Source: 40CM-4-65-16 sp035279785 | GTDB taxonomy: Bacteria; Chloroflexota; Dormibacteria; Dormibacterales; Dormibacteraceae | Assembly: GCA_035279785.1 (NCBI GenBank) | Contig: DATEHC010000112.1 | Coordinates: 1-48,187, forward strand | DNA length: 48,187 nt | Reading direction: 5' to 3' | Shown here: one piece after another, positions 39,789-47,673 of the stretch | How positions within the stretch are numbered: position 1 is the stretch's first letter | Layout of the letters: the number at the start of each line of letters is the position of its first letter | Notes under the pieces: model-generated | Database searches by the model: none | What the model saw: only the letters and a program-made list of their open reading frames with translations | What the model was told of the DNA's origin: nothing | Program-made: the position numbers and the translations under genes

Positions 39789-41381
39789 TCATTGCGCCCT
39801 GCGCGCGCCCGGCGGGATTGCGCCCTGCGCGCGCCCGGCGGCTGCGACCCAGGTCGCGACCTGCACCCGCGATTCGAACCCGAGCTTGGTGAGGATGTGA
39901 CTGACGTGGTTGTCGACTGTGCGCTCCGACAGGAAAAGGCGCGAGGCGATCTCGCGGTTGCTGAGGCCGAGCGCGACGAGCTGGGCGACCTCGTTCTCTC
40001 GCTTGCTCAGCCCATTTGGCGCGACGGGAGTGTCGTCCGCAACGCCTGCCGGCACTTCGGGACCGGCCGCGTACACGCTCCATGGTCCCGGCACGCCGAC
40101 GAACTCACGCGTGCCGCGCTCGGCGAACTCGAGCCCTGATCCGACGACGAGGTCTTTGACGGTGCTCGAGACCAGCACCTCGCCCGGCTGCGCGGCCGCC
40201 ATCACGCCGTGCGCGACATGCAGCGCGACGCCTCGCGGTCGCCCGCCCGTAAGCTCGCATTCGCCCGCGTGGACGCCGGCTCGAATTCGCAACCCGAGCT
40301 CGAGCAGCTCGTCGCGGATCTGAAGCGCGCAGCGAATCGCGCGGGCGGTGCCGTCGAAGATCGCGGTGATTCCTTGCTCTCCCGCCTCGACCTCGCGCCC
40401 GCCGTAACGCTCGAGAGCCCTGCGCACGACCGAATGGTGGCGGTCGACGAGGTCATGCCATTGGCGGCCGCCGAGCCAGACCGCGTGGGCGCCGGCCTGC
40501 GCCACCTGAGTACAGAGCACGGTGGCGAGCATCGTGTCCGGTGCGCGAGCAGCGGGCGCACCGGTGAGGAACTCCTGAACCGCATCGATCACGATGTCGG
40601 TGTCGAGGAAGTAGAACCAGTGGTCTATCGAGTCGAGCTCCAGCAGGCGTGAACCGGGGATGTGGTCGGCGAAGTAGCGACCTGCCTCGATAGGCGCGAC
40701 TCTGTCCCGATTGGCGTGAATGATCAGTGTCGGGGCACTGATCGACGGCAGAATGCCGCCTATGTCGATCAGGTTGTTCATACGCAGCAGGTCTTCGGCA
40801 TCCTTCGGGCTGGCGCTGAACTGGGTGAATCTGTTCCACCACGCCACGACCTCTGGGTTGTCCAGCTGACTCGGTGCGTAGCCATGCATGGTGAAGCCTT
40901 TACCCCAGATTTCCTGCACTCCCGCTATCTGTTTCTCGAACTCATCTGGAGGTATGCCCCACGGATAACCGGGACGAAGGAGGCGCGATGGGTAGCTGCC
41001 GTTGATGATCAGCCGAGTGGTCCGCTCCGGATAGGTGGCGGCGAAGAGCGTCGATACCACACCGCCTTCCGAGATCCCCATCAACGCGGCCCGATCTGAA
41101 GAAGCGGCGTCCATCACCGCCCGGATGTCGTCCATCCTCTGCTCGAGTGAAGGCAGTGGGGAGACGCGGTCTGACATGCCCGTGCCGCGCTTGTCGTAGA
41201 GGATCAGCCGCGTGAACGAAGCCAGGCGCTCGAGGAAACGCGCGATCGACGGTTCCTCCCAGACGTAGGCCAGATGCGAAACCCAGCCGAAAGTGAGGAC
41301 GAGGTCTATTTGTCCATCGCCGACGACCTGGTAGGCGATGTTGACGTCGCCGCTGCGTGCGTATCGGGCCCCGGTGAACAC
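39789..41381 (-). CDS. alpha/beta-hydrolase / inactive cyclase-like / LuxR fusion regulator
   Basis: 530 residues. Residues 1-275 are an alpha/beta-hydrolase with nucleophile elbow G-I-S-E-G-G (S104), Asp in N-R-D-R-V-A-P (D226) and His in S-I-D-H-W (H254). Residues 283-440 resemble a class III cyclase, but the metal Asp positions read T-Q-V (Q292) and G-E-Q-G (334-337), and the N/R helix is A-L-H-V-A-H-G, so it cannot be a normal cyclase. Residues 457-512 form a LuxR helix-turn-helix (NREIASRLFLSERTVDNHVS). The C-terminus from residue 514 is encoded wholly by two GC-rich repeat units, replacing the expected end. Probably a ligand-sensing transcription factor. Confidence 0.88.
   Translation of the reverse strand: MFTGARYARSGDVNIAYQVVGDGQIDLVLTFGWVSHLAYVWEEPSIARFLERLASFTRLILYDKRGTGMSDRVSPLPSLEQRMDDIRAVMDAASSDRAALMGISEGGVVSTLFAATYPERTTRLIINGSYPSRLLRPGYPWGIPPDEFEKQIAGVQEIWGKGFTMHGYAPSQLDNPEVVAWWNRFTQFSASPKDAEDLLRMNNLIDIGGILPSISAPTLIIHANRDRVAPIEAGRYFADHIPGSRLLELDSIDHWFYFLDTDIVIDAVQEFLTGAPAARAPDTMLATVLCTQVAQAGAHAVWLGGRQWHDLVDRHHSVVRRALERYGGREVEAGEQGITAIFDGTARAIRCALQIRDELLELGLRIRAGVHAGECELTGGRPRGVALHVAHGVMAAAQPGEVLVSSTVKDLVVGSGLEFAERGTREFVGVPGPWSVYAAGPEVPAGVADDTPVAPNGLSKRENEVAQLVALGLSNREIASRLFLSERTVDNHVSHILTKLGFESRVQVATWVAAAGRAQGAIPPGARRAQ
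39791..39842 (+). repeat. GC-rich short interspersed repeat, copies 3 and 4 in tandem
   Basis: Two 26-base units (39791-39816 and 39817-39842) differ only at the last base. Each starts ATTGCGCCCTGC and holds the 21-base core (39793-39813, 39819-39839). They encode the last residues and the stop of the hydrolase-LuxR gene. Confidence 0.85.
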
Positions 41382-41435
41382 CTGCGTCCGCAGTCTAAGC
41401 CCGGCGGTAGCCGGCGCCGAGTATTTGCCCTCACG

Positions 41436-41458
41436 TAGAATGTTGCGCTAATGGCAAC
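41436..41458 (+). promoter_or_regulatory. marR promoter -10 and likely operator over the start codon
   Basis: TAGAAT at 41436-41441 is a good -10 element about 9 bases before the ATG. GTTGC (41442-41446) and GCAAC (41454-41458) form an inverted repeat with a 7-base spacer that spans the ATG. This placement fits autorepression by the encoded MarR protein. Confidence 0.5.
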
Positions 41459-41927
41459 TATCTCGGCGCCCACCGCGAGTCAGCTGGAAACGAAGGCGGC
41501 CCTGCTGGCTTATCTCGATGCGCTTGCGCTTGCCGAGCCGATCCAGGCCGACCTGTGGCAGGACGCCCACCTCACGCTCACCCAGCTCTCGGTCCTTCGT
41601 CACCTGCGTTCCGGACCGCAGACCGCGGGCCGGCTCGGCGAGCTCGCAGGTCTTTCCGCCACCTCGATCAGCCGGCTGGTCGATCGTCTCGAGCGACGCG
41701 GCCTCGTGAGCCGTAAGCGCGCCGTCGAGGACCGGCGCATCGTCGACGTTCAGCTCACGCCCGCAGGCGAGCGATTGCTCGGCGAGGCCAAGGTCTTCCG
41801 CAACACCGACCTGCACCATGCGGTCGAGCAGATGTCGGCCGACGAGCGGCGCAGCTTCACTTCGTCGCTGACACGGCTGGTCGAGCTGACGCGCCAATTC
41901 GCGGTCAAGCGAGAGGAACGTCCATGA
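41451..41927 (+). CDS. MarR-family regulator
   Basis: 158 residues, ATG start with a very short leader. Winged helix: L-T-L-T-Q-L-S-V-L-R-H-L, then A-G-R-L-G-E-L-A-G-L-S-A-T-S-I-S-R-L-V recognition helix and the D-R-R-I-V-D-V-Q-L-T wing. The stop overlaps the MFS gene (ATGA), so this is a typical marR-exporter unit in which drug binding frees the promoter. It is divergent from the hydrolase-LuxR gene across 69 bases. Confidence 0.92.
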   Translation: MATISAPTASQLETKAALLAYLDALALAEPIQADLWQDAHLTLTQLSVLRHLRSGPQTAGRLGELAGLSATSISRLVDRLERRGLVSRKRAVEDRRIVDVQLTPAGERLLGEAKVFRNTDLHHAVEQMSADERRSFTSSLTRLVELTRQFAVKREERP

Positions 41928-43660
41928 AGCCGGCCGCTTCGCCACCGGCCATCGCGTCGATCGCGCGACCGCGCGTTGCGTACAAGTGGATCGCCCTCTC
42001 CAACACCACGATCGGCATGCTGATCGCGACGGTCAATGCGACCAGCCTGCTCATCGCGATGCCGGTCATCTTCCGCGGCATCAACATCAACCCGCTCGAC
42101 CCGGCCAACTTCAGCTACCTGCTATGGCTGCTGATGGGCTACATGGTCGTGTCCGCGGTCCTCGTGGTGACGGCCGGCCGCTTGGGCGACATGTACGGCC
42201 GGACGAAGGTCTACAACATCGGCTTTGCGATTTTCACCATCGCGGGCGTCGGGCTCTCCCTCGTTTGGAGCCAGGGCTCGGCCGGCGCGATCGAGCTGAT
42301 CGTGCTGCGCATGGTCCAGGCCGTCGGCGGCGCCATGGTCATGGCGAGCGGCGCGGCCATCCTGACCGACGCGTTTCCCGCAGATCAGCGCGGCCTCGCG
42401 CTTGGCATCAACCAGATCGCGGGAATGGCAGGCTCGTTCCTCGGGATCGTCGTCGGCGGCATCCTCGCGGCGATCAACTGGCGGTGGGTCTTCATCATCA
42501 ACGTGCCCATCGGTTTGATTGGCACCGTGTGGGGCTTCTGGCAGCTGCGCGAGATCGGCACGCGAGTGCGGGCGAAGATCGATTGGATCGGAAACATCAC
42601 CTTCGCGGCCGGTTTGTCGATGGTGTTGGTCGGCGTCACCAACGGCCTGCAGCCCTATGGCGGCAGCTCGATGGGGTGGACCAACCCGTTCGTCCTGGGA
42701 ATGGTGACCGGCGGCCTACTGATCCTCGCGCTGTTCGCTTACTGGGAGACCAGGACACGCGACCCGATGTTCCACCTCGAACTCTTCAGGATCCGCGCGT
42801 TCACGCTCGGCAACGTGGCCGGCCTTCTTGCCTCGGTGGCCCGCGGAGGCCTGCAGTTCATGCTCGTCATCTGGTTGCAGGGCATCTGGCTGCCGCTGCA
42901 CGGCTACGACTACACGCAGACCCCGCTGTGGGCGGGCATCTACATGCTGCCGCTAACGATCGGATTCCTCGTCGCCGGACCGATCTCCGGGATCCTGTCC
43001 GACCGCTTCGGCGCGAGGCCGTTCGCAACCGGCGGAATGCTTCTGTCGGCGGTGTCGTTCGCCGCGCTGCTGCTGATCCCCGCCGACTTCGCCTACCCCG
43101 TGTTCGCGCTGATCATCTTCCTCAACGGCGTTTCGATGGGCCTGTTCGCGTCGCCCAACACGGCCGCGATCATGAACGCGGTCCCCGCGCGCCACCGGGG
43201 CGTCGCCTCCGGCATCAGGGTCACGTTCATGAACGTCGGCCTGCCGTTGTCCATCGGTCTCTTCTTCACGCTGATGATCGTCGGCTTGAACGCAACGGTC
43301 CCAACGGCGCTGTACTCCGGGCTCACCGCGAACGGCGTGCCCGGCCCGCTCGCGCACCGGCTCGCGGGGCTTCCGCCCATCAGCTACCTGTTTGCGTCGT
43401 TCCTTGGCTACAACCCGCTGGGCGCGCTGCTGGGTCCGGTGCTCGGCCAGCTGCCCCCGGCCGACGCCGCGCGGCTCACCGGCCGGACGTTTTTTCCCTC
43501 GCTGATCTCCGGTCCCTTCCAGCACGGCCTCGTGCTGGTCCTCGGCTTCTCGATCGCCGCCAGCCTCGTGGCCGCGCTCGCTTCAGCGCTGCGCGGCGGC
43601 CGATATGTACACGAGGAGGCGGAGGTCGTGCACCTCCAGGAAGCGGTAAAGGAAGCGTGA
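41924..43660 (+). CDS. MFS drug exporter, DHA2-type
   Basis: 578 residues with about 14 transmembrane helices, the length of the DHA2/QacA group. Motif A between helices 2 and 3 is G-R-L-G-D-M-Y-G-R-T-K-V; motif C-like residues lie in helix 5 (MAGSFLGIVVGGILAA), and the second-half motif A-like loop is G-I-L-S-D-R-F-G-A-R-P. It would use the proton gradient to expel hydrophobic or cationic compounds. The start has AGAGGAA just upstream and overlaps marR, so the two are translationally coupled. The C-terminal 20 residues are E/H-rich and cytoplasmic. The substrate cannot be predicted. Confidence 0.93.
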   Translation: MKPAASPPAIASIARPRVAYKWIALSNTTIGMLIATVNATSLLIAMPVIFRGININPLDPANFSYLLWLLMGYMVVSAVLVVTAGRLGDMYGRTKVYNIGFAIFTIAGVGLSLVWSQGSAGAIELIVLRMVQAVGGAMVMASGAAILTDAFPADQRGLALGINQIAGMAGSFLGIVVGGILAAINWRWVFIINVPIGLIGTVWGFWQLREIGTRVRAKIDWIGNITFAAGLSMVLVGVTNGLQPYGGSSMGWTNPFVLGMVTGGLLILALFAYWETRTRDPMFHLELFRIRAFTLGNVAGLLASVARGGLQFMLVIWLQGIWLPLHGYDYTQTPLWAGIYMLPLTIGFLVAGPISGILSDRFGARPFATGGMLLSAVSFAALLLIPADFAYPVFALIIFLNGVSMGLFASPNTAAIMNAVPARHRGVASGIRVTFMNVGLPLSIGLFFTLMIVGLNATVPTALYSGLTANGVPGPLAHRLAGLPPISYLFASFLGYNPLGALLGPVLGQLPPADAARLTGRTFFPSLISGPFQHGLVLVLGFSIAASLVAALASALRGGRYVHEEAEVVHLQEAVKEA

Positions 43661-43737
43661 AATACGAAGGCTTGATTGCCGCGACGGTGGTGGTCCACGG
43701 CCACGACGGCGACGGCATTGCCGTCCGCGCTCGCTAG
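43657..43737 (+). CDS. 26-codon ORF after the MFS gene, possibly a remnant
   Basis: GTG overlapping the MFS stop (GTGA), stop TAG at 43735-43737. The peptide contains IAATVVVHGHDGDGIAVRAR, which by eye recalls the N-terminal strand of dienelactone-hydrolase-like proteins (H-G-H-x-G-D-x-I-x-A). It may be the 5' stump of a lost gene or a chance ORF. Confidence 0.2.
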   Translation: MKYEGLIAATVVVHGHDGDGIAVRAR

Positions 43738-43755
43738 CGCCGGAGACTGCGTCGC

Positions 43756-44688
43756 ATGTACCCGTCGATTGAGCCGTTCGCGACCGGGCATCTCGACGTG
43801 GGCGACGGCAACGCCATCTACTGGGAGGTTTGCGGAAATCCCTCAGGGAAGCCCGCCGTCGTGTTGCACGGCGGACCCGGATCGGGATGTTCGCCGCGGT
43901 TTCGCCACTTCTTCGATCCGGCCGCGTATCGCATCGTGCTGTTCGACCAGCGCAACTGCGGCCGCTCGCGTCCGCATGCGTCGGACGTGCAGACCGACCT
44001 CAGCTCAAACACGACGGCGAACCTCGTGCGCGACATCGAGACGTTGCGTGAGTCCCTGAACATCGAGAAGTGGCTCGTCCTGGGCGGTTCGTGGGGATCC
44101 GTCCTCGGCCTCGCGTATGCCGAGTCACATCCGACGCGCGTCACTGAGATGGTGCTCTTCGGTGTGACGAGTGGCCGCCGCGCGGAGATCGATTGGTTGT
44201 TTCGCGGCGGTCTCGCCCGCTTCTTTCCACAGCAGTGGGAACGGCTGACCCAGGGCATCCCGGACCGTGACGTGGTCGATGCCTACGCCGCTCGGCTCTC
44301 CGTTCTAGACCCGGACGAAAGACGCACGGCGGCGGAAGAATGGTGCCTCTGGGAATCCGCCACGCCGCACTGGCCGCCGCACGATGAGCTCGACGCTAGA
44401 TTTCGCGACCCCGACTACGCGGTCGCGTTCGCCCGCATCGTCACGCACTACGTGCGCCACGACCTCTTTCTGCGGGACGACCAGCTGCTCCGCGGCGCCG
44501 CAGCGCTGGGGCAAATACCCGCGACGCTGGTGCATGGGCGGTTTGATTTCCAGTCGCCGCTGCAGAACGCGTGGGAGCTGCAGCGGGCCTGGCCGGGCTC
44601 GCGACTGGTCGTGGTCGATGACGCCGGTCACGCGGCGGGGGAGGCCGTCGGCCGCGAGGTCGCAGCTGCGACCGACGAGTTCAGATAG
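43756..44688 (+). CDS. pip: proline iminopeptidase (prolyl aminopeptidase, S33)
   Basis: 310 residues, ATG with GGAGA 9 bases upstream. Alpha/beta-hydrolase of the S33 family: H-G-G-P-G-S-G oxyanion loop, F-D-Q-R-N-C-G-R-S, nucleophile elbow G-G-S-W-G-S (Ser near residue 113), Asp in V-H-G-R-F-D and His in D-A-G-H. It removes N-terminal proline from peptides in the cytosol. The W-C-L-W-E cap segment matches the family. The 3' end overlaps the next (minus-strand) gene by 8 bases. Confidence 0.94.
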   Translation: MYPSIEPFATGHLDVGDGNAIYWEVCGNPSGKPAVVLHGGPGSGCSPRFRHFFDPAAYRIVLFDQRNCGRSRPHASDVQTDLSSNTTANLVRDIETLRESLNIEKWLVLGGSWGSVLGLAYAESHPTRVTEMVLFGVTSGRRAEIDWLFRGGLARFFPQQWERLTQGIPDRDVVDAYAARLSVLDPDERRTAAEEWCLWESATPHWPPHDELDARFRDPDYAVAFARIVTHYVRHDLFLRDDQLLRGAAALGQIPATLVHGRFDFQSPLQNAWELQRAWPGSRLVVVDDAGHAAGEAVGREVAAATDEFR

Positions 44689-45460
44689 GGAAGGGGTTGT
44701 CCGTGGTCAGGCCCGACGGCCGGCCCTTCGGGAAGCGCCCGTTCACGAGAGCCTCGAAGGCCTTGAATCCATCGTTCTTGCCGGTCAGCTTGGCGTAGGT
44801 CTGGGCCAGAGTCGGCGCAGCGGCAGCCACGATCTGCGCCCACGAGTAGCTCAGCTGGAAGCGCAGCCAGTTGAGGAAAAGGACCGAGCACCCGTTGGCC
44901 GCGGGATCCGTGTCGCCGCCGAATGTGTGGTCGACGAAGTTCTGCCGGGCTGAATCCAGCCAGGCCGCAGCAGTCGAGAATCCATCGAGCTGTTTGGGGT
45001 AGGCGTCGGTGGCGAGGACGCGGGACAGGCCCTCGCCGTTGCTCTTGCCGCAGTCCCAGCCTCCGGCCTGCACCGCCTCGAAGACCTCGACGAACTCCGC
45101 AACGTTCAGGAACTCGGAGAAGTCGGGATTCGCGGGCCCCGTGCGGGCGTCGCAGAAGAGGTCGGTCGCGCCGCAGCCGAAGTGGTAGGCGCCGCCGGGG
45201 TTCGCGAACAGCACGACCCGAAACGGACCCGCCGGCGCGCCGCCGAAGTAACCCGAGACGGCGGCATAGTCGTTCTCGCACTTCGCCAGCACACCCTGAC
45301 CGTCCTGGGCCCCATCGGCGCTCAGGGCCGGATCGACGTACACCTCGAAATGTGCCGTCTTGCCTTGGAGGTTGCCGGGCGTGATCAACTGCGACGGGTC
45401 CGCCACGTGGGCGGCGACGCTCGCGGTCGGCGGGGAGGTGCGCTGGAAGACATTGGCCAT
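44681..45460 (-). CDS. conserved-looking protein of unknown function
   Basis: 259 residues, ATG at 45460. No signal peptide. Features: a K-T-A-H-F-E-V-Y-V-D-P strand, GGAYHFGCGATDLFCDA, a V-A-E-F-V-E-V-F-E-A helix, GWDCGKSNGEGLSRVLATD, GCSVLFLNWLRFQLSYSW and the ending RPSGLTTDNPFP. The five cysteines and the acid-rich helix followed by GEGLSRV recall metallopeptidase-like bacterial proteins without a named function; no H-E-x-x-H is present, so activity is not claimed. It is divergent from lacI. Confidence 0.8.
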   Translation of the reverse strand: MANVFQRTSPPTASVAAHVADPSQLITPGNLQGKTAHFEVYVDPALSADGAQDGQGVLAKCENDYAAVSGYFGGAPAGPFRVVLFANPGGAYHFGCGATDLFCDARTGPANPDFSEFLNVAEFVEVFEAVQAGGWDCGKSNGEGLSRVLATDAYPKQLDGFSTAAAWLDSARQNFVDHTFGGDTDPAANGCSVLFLNWLRFQLSYSWAQIVAAAAPTLAQTYAKLTGKNDGFKAFEALVNGRFPKGRPSGLTTDNPFPI

Positions 45461-45493
45461 CCCTACACACTACCCGCCGCCACAACTCCCTCC

Positions 45494-45522
45494 TTGACAA
45501 GCCAGGCGACCAAACACATAAT
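45494..45522 (+). promoter_or_regulatory. strong sigma-70 promoter of lacI
   Basis: TTGACA (45494-45499), 17-base spacer, CATAAT (45517-45522): perfect -35, five of six at -10, ideal spacing. It is the clearest promoter in the window. Transcription would start near 45529, inside the first operator palindrome. Confidence 0.85.
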
Positions 45523-45525
45523 CCC

Positions 45526-45553
45526 GTAAGCGCTTACCGGTAAGCGCTTACCG
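45526..45553. promoter_or_regulatory. tandem LacI-family operator
   Basis: Two identical 14-base units, each with the perfect palindrome TAAGCGCTTA (45527-45536 and 45541-45550), spaced 14 bases centre to centre. The C-G centre and T-A ends are typical of LacI/GalR operators. The first overlaps the predicted transcription start of lacI, so the gene should repress itself and the ABC genes after it. Confidence 0.85.
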
Positions 45554-45585
45554 CGACGGACAAAAACGGAAAAACCAGTGCTCCG

Positions 45586-46680
45586 GTGGTCGGGTTCAAG
45601 CCAGAGAGGCGGTACTTGCCCGAATCGAAAAGGCCTAAAGGACCCCTGACGATCTACGACGTGGCAGGCCGCGCCGGCGTCTCGATCGCCTCGGTCTCCC
45701 GCGTTTTGAACGGGCAGGGCAGCCCCAAGGCGGCCACTCGGGAGCGGGTCCTTCAGGCGGTCGAGGAGCTTGGATTCGTGCCCGACGGCGCGGCGCGGGC
45801 GCTGAGCAATGGCCTCAAGGAAGTCGTCGGCGTTGTGTTCAGAAGGGGCGACGAGACGCCGTTCCCCGACGAGGACGAGAGCTTCCTGTTCATCGACGTC
45901 ATCTACCGCGGCATCGACCTCGCGGCTCGGCGCAGGGGCTTCGACGTCCTGATGGGCTCGGTCGGCTTCAACGACGGCAACGTCGCCGCGCGCGTGGCCG
46001 CGGTCGCGGGCAAGGCGGACGGACTGATCCTGCACGACCGGATGATCTCGCCGACCAGCATCAAGCGCCTCGCGTCGACGCTCCCCGTCGTCACGCTCGC
46101 GGGCACGCCAACGCGCGGCGCCATGAACGTGCGCTGCGACAACGAGACGGGCATGCGCGAGCTCGTGCGCCACCTGGTCGAGCACCACCGCTACAAGACC
46201 ATCGGCTACCTGTCGGGCCGCAGCGACAGCCCGGACAACCACGCGCGCGCCGCGGCCATCGAGGCCGAGGCCAACGCGCACGGATCGACGGTGGCCTCAG
46301 GCGACTGGCAGGGCGACTACAGCGCGGCCGGTGGCGCGAGGGTGATCAATTCCCTGCTCGACGCGGGCAAGCAGCTGCCTCGCGCGATCGTTTGCGCGAA
46401 CGACCAGACGGCGCTCGGCGCGATGTACGCGCTCGCCCGACACGGTCTGCGCGTGCCGGAGGACGTTGCGGTCACGGGATTCGACGACGTTCCCGTCGCT
46501 CGCCACCTGCACCCGCCGCTGACAACGGTCCGGCAGCCGATGCAGGACCTTGGCGCGATGGCCTTCGACGTCCTCTACTCCAAGATCAGCACCGGGAAGT
46601 CGGACAACGACATCGTGCTTCCCGTCCAGCTCATCGTCCGCGAGAGTTGCGGCTGCACCTCCGCGAGGAACGGCGCGTAG
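45586..46680 (+). CDS. LacI/GalR-family transcriptional regulator
   Basis: 364 residues from the GTG at 45586; TTG at 45616 is an alternative closer to the helix-turn-helix. DNA-binding domain: T-I-Y-D-V-A-G-R-A-G-V-S-I-A-S-V-S-R-V-L-N-G, then the hinge E-L-G-F-V-P-D-G-A-A-R-A-L. The effector domain is a periplasmic-binding-like fold (about 78-355) with C-A-N-D-Q-T-A-L-G-A and V-T-G-F-D-D-V-P-V-A-R. The signal is probably a sugar or oligosaccharide. It begins the ABC transporter operon: its stop is directly followed by the ATG of the first permease. Confidence 0.94.
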   Translation: MVGFKPERRYLPESKRPKGPLTIYDVAGRAGVSIASVSRVLNGQGSPKAATRERVLQAVEELGFVPDGAARALSNGLKEVVGVVFRRGDETPFPDEDESFLFIDVIYRGIDLAARRRGFDVLMGSVGFNDGNVAARVAAVAGKADGLILHDRMISPTSIKRLASTLPVVTLAGTPTRGAMNVRCDNETGMRELVRHLVEHHRYKTIGYLSGRSDSPDNHARAAAIEAEANAHGSTVASGDWQGDYSAAGGARVINSLLDAGKQLPRAIVCANDQTALGAMYALARHGLRVPEDVAVTGFDDVPVARHLHPPLTTVRQPMQDLGAMAFDVLYSKISTGKSDNDIVLPVQLIVRESCGCTSARNGA

Positions 46681-47673
46681 ATGGCAGCTCTCGCGAGAAG
46701 GCTCGGCGTCTACCTGCTCGCGGCCTGGGTCGCGGTCACGGTGAGCTTCCTGCTCCCTCGCGTCGTGCCGGGCAACCCCGTGGCCGGCGCGGTGGCGCGC
46801 GCGTCGCAGTCCGGCAACTGCAACCAGCAATGCGTGATCGCGATCGAGGAGCAGCTTGGCTTCAACGTCCACACGAGCTTGTGGGACCAGTACGTGCAGT
46901 ACCTCGGCAACCTGGCGCACGGCGACCTCGGCCACTCTTGGTCGGAGAACGCGTCGGTGGCATCGCTGATCGTCTCCTACCTGCCGTGGACGCTCGGGCT
47001 TCTGGTGGTCGCGACGACGCTGAGCTTTTTGGCCGGGAGCACGCTGGGCACGCTCGTCGCGTGGAAGCGCGGATCGTGGACCGACCTCTTCATCCCGTTT
47101 GCGACCTTTTTCCAGGCGCTGCCTTACTTCTTCCTCGGCATCGTCCTGGTGCTGATCTTCGGTCAGACCGGAACGATGCTGAAGTGGTTCCCGAGCCTGT
47201 TCGGCTACGACATCTACGGCACGGTTCCGGGATGGAACCTGCCCTACATCGGAAGCGTGCTAAGCCACGCGCTCCTGCCGGCGACGACGGTGGTGCTCGC
47301 GTCGATGGCCGGGTTCATCCTTGCGATGCGCAACCAGATGATCACGTCGATGGACGACGACTTCGTCCTCGTTGCGCAGGCCAAGGGTCTCCCCGCGCGC
47401 ACTGTGATCTGGTACGCGGCGCGCAACGCGCTGCTGCCGGTGATCTCCAACTTCACGATCGCGATCAGCCTCGTGGTCGGCGGCCAGATCCTGGTCGAGA
47501 TCGTCTTCAACTATCCCGGCATCGGCTTCCATCTTTACGACGCGCTCGGCAAGCTCGACTACCCGCTGGTCCAGGGAGTGTTCGTCGTGATCACGCTCGT
47601 CGTGATCGTCGCGAACCTCATCGCTGACGCGATCTACGTCGCTATCGACCCGCGCGCGAGGCAGGCGGCATGA
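46681..47673 (+). CDS. ABC transporter permease, DppB/OppB type
   Basis: 330 residues, ATG right after the lacI stop with no gap. N-terminal helix, then R-V-V-P-G-N-P-V (family's P-G-D-P variant), an extracytoplasmic loop with two Cys (NCNQQC), five further helices and the EAA loop L-V-A-Q-A-K-G-L-P-A-R-T-V-I-W-Y-A-A-R-N-A-L-L-P that docks the ATPase. Transporters of this type import peptides or, in many soil and thermophilic bacteria, beta-linked oligosaccharides; the LacI regulator favours a sugar. The next gene overlaps by 4 bases. Confidence 0.93.
   Translation: MAALARRLGVYLLAAWVAVTVSFLLPRVVPGNPVAGAVARASQSGNCNQQCVIAIEEQLGFNVHTSLWDQYVQYLGNLAHGDLGHSWSENASVASLIVSYLPWTLGLLVVATTLSFLAGSTLGTLVAWKRGSWTDLFIPFATFFQALPYFFLGIVLVLIFGQTGTMLKWFPSLFGYDIYGTVPGWNLPYIGSVLSHALLPATTVVLASMAGFILAMRNQMITSMDDDFVLVAQAKGLPARTVIWYAARNALLPVISNFTIAISLVVGGQILVEIVFNYPGIGFHLYDALGKLDYPLVQGVFVVITLVVIVANLIADAIYVAIDPRARQAA

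Noticed and set aside
39868..39880. GATTCGAACCC string resembling a tRNA T-arm
   Set aside because: It lies within the LuxR helix-turn-helix coding region and no acceptor, D or anticodon stems fit around it.
41986..43737. 583-codon frame inside the MFS gene
   Set aside because: Shifted frame of the transporter; lacks hydrophobic helices and is R/H/P-rich.
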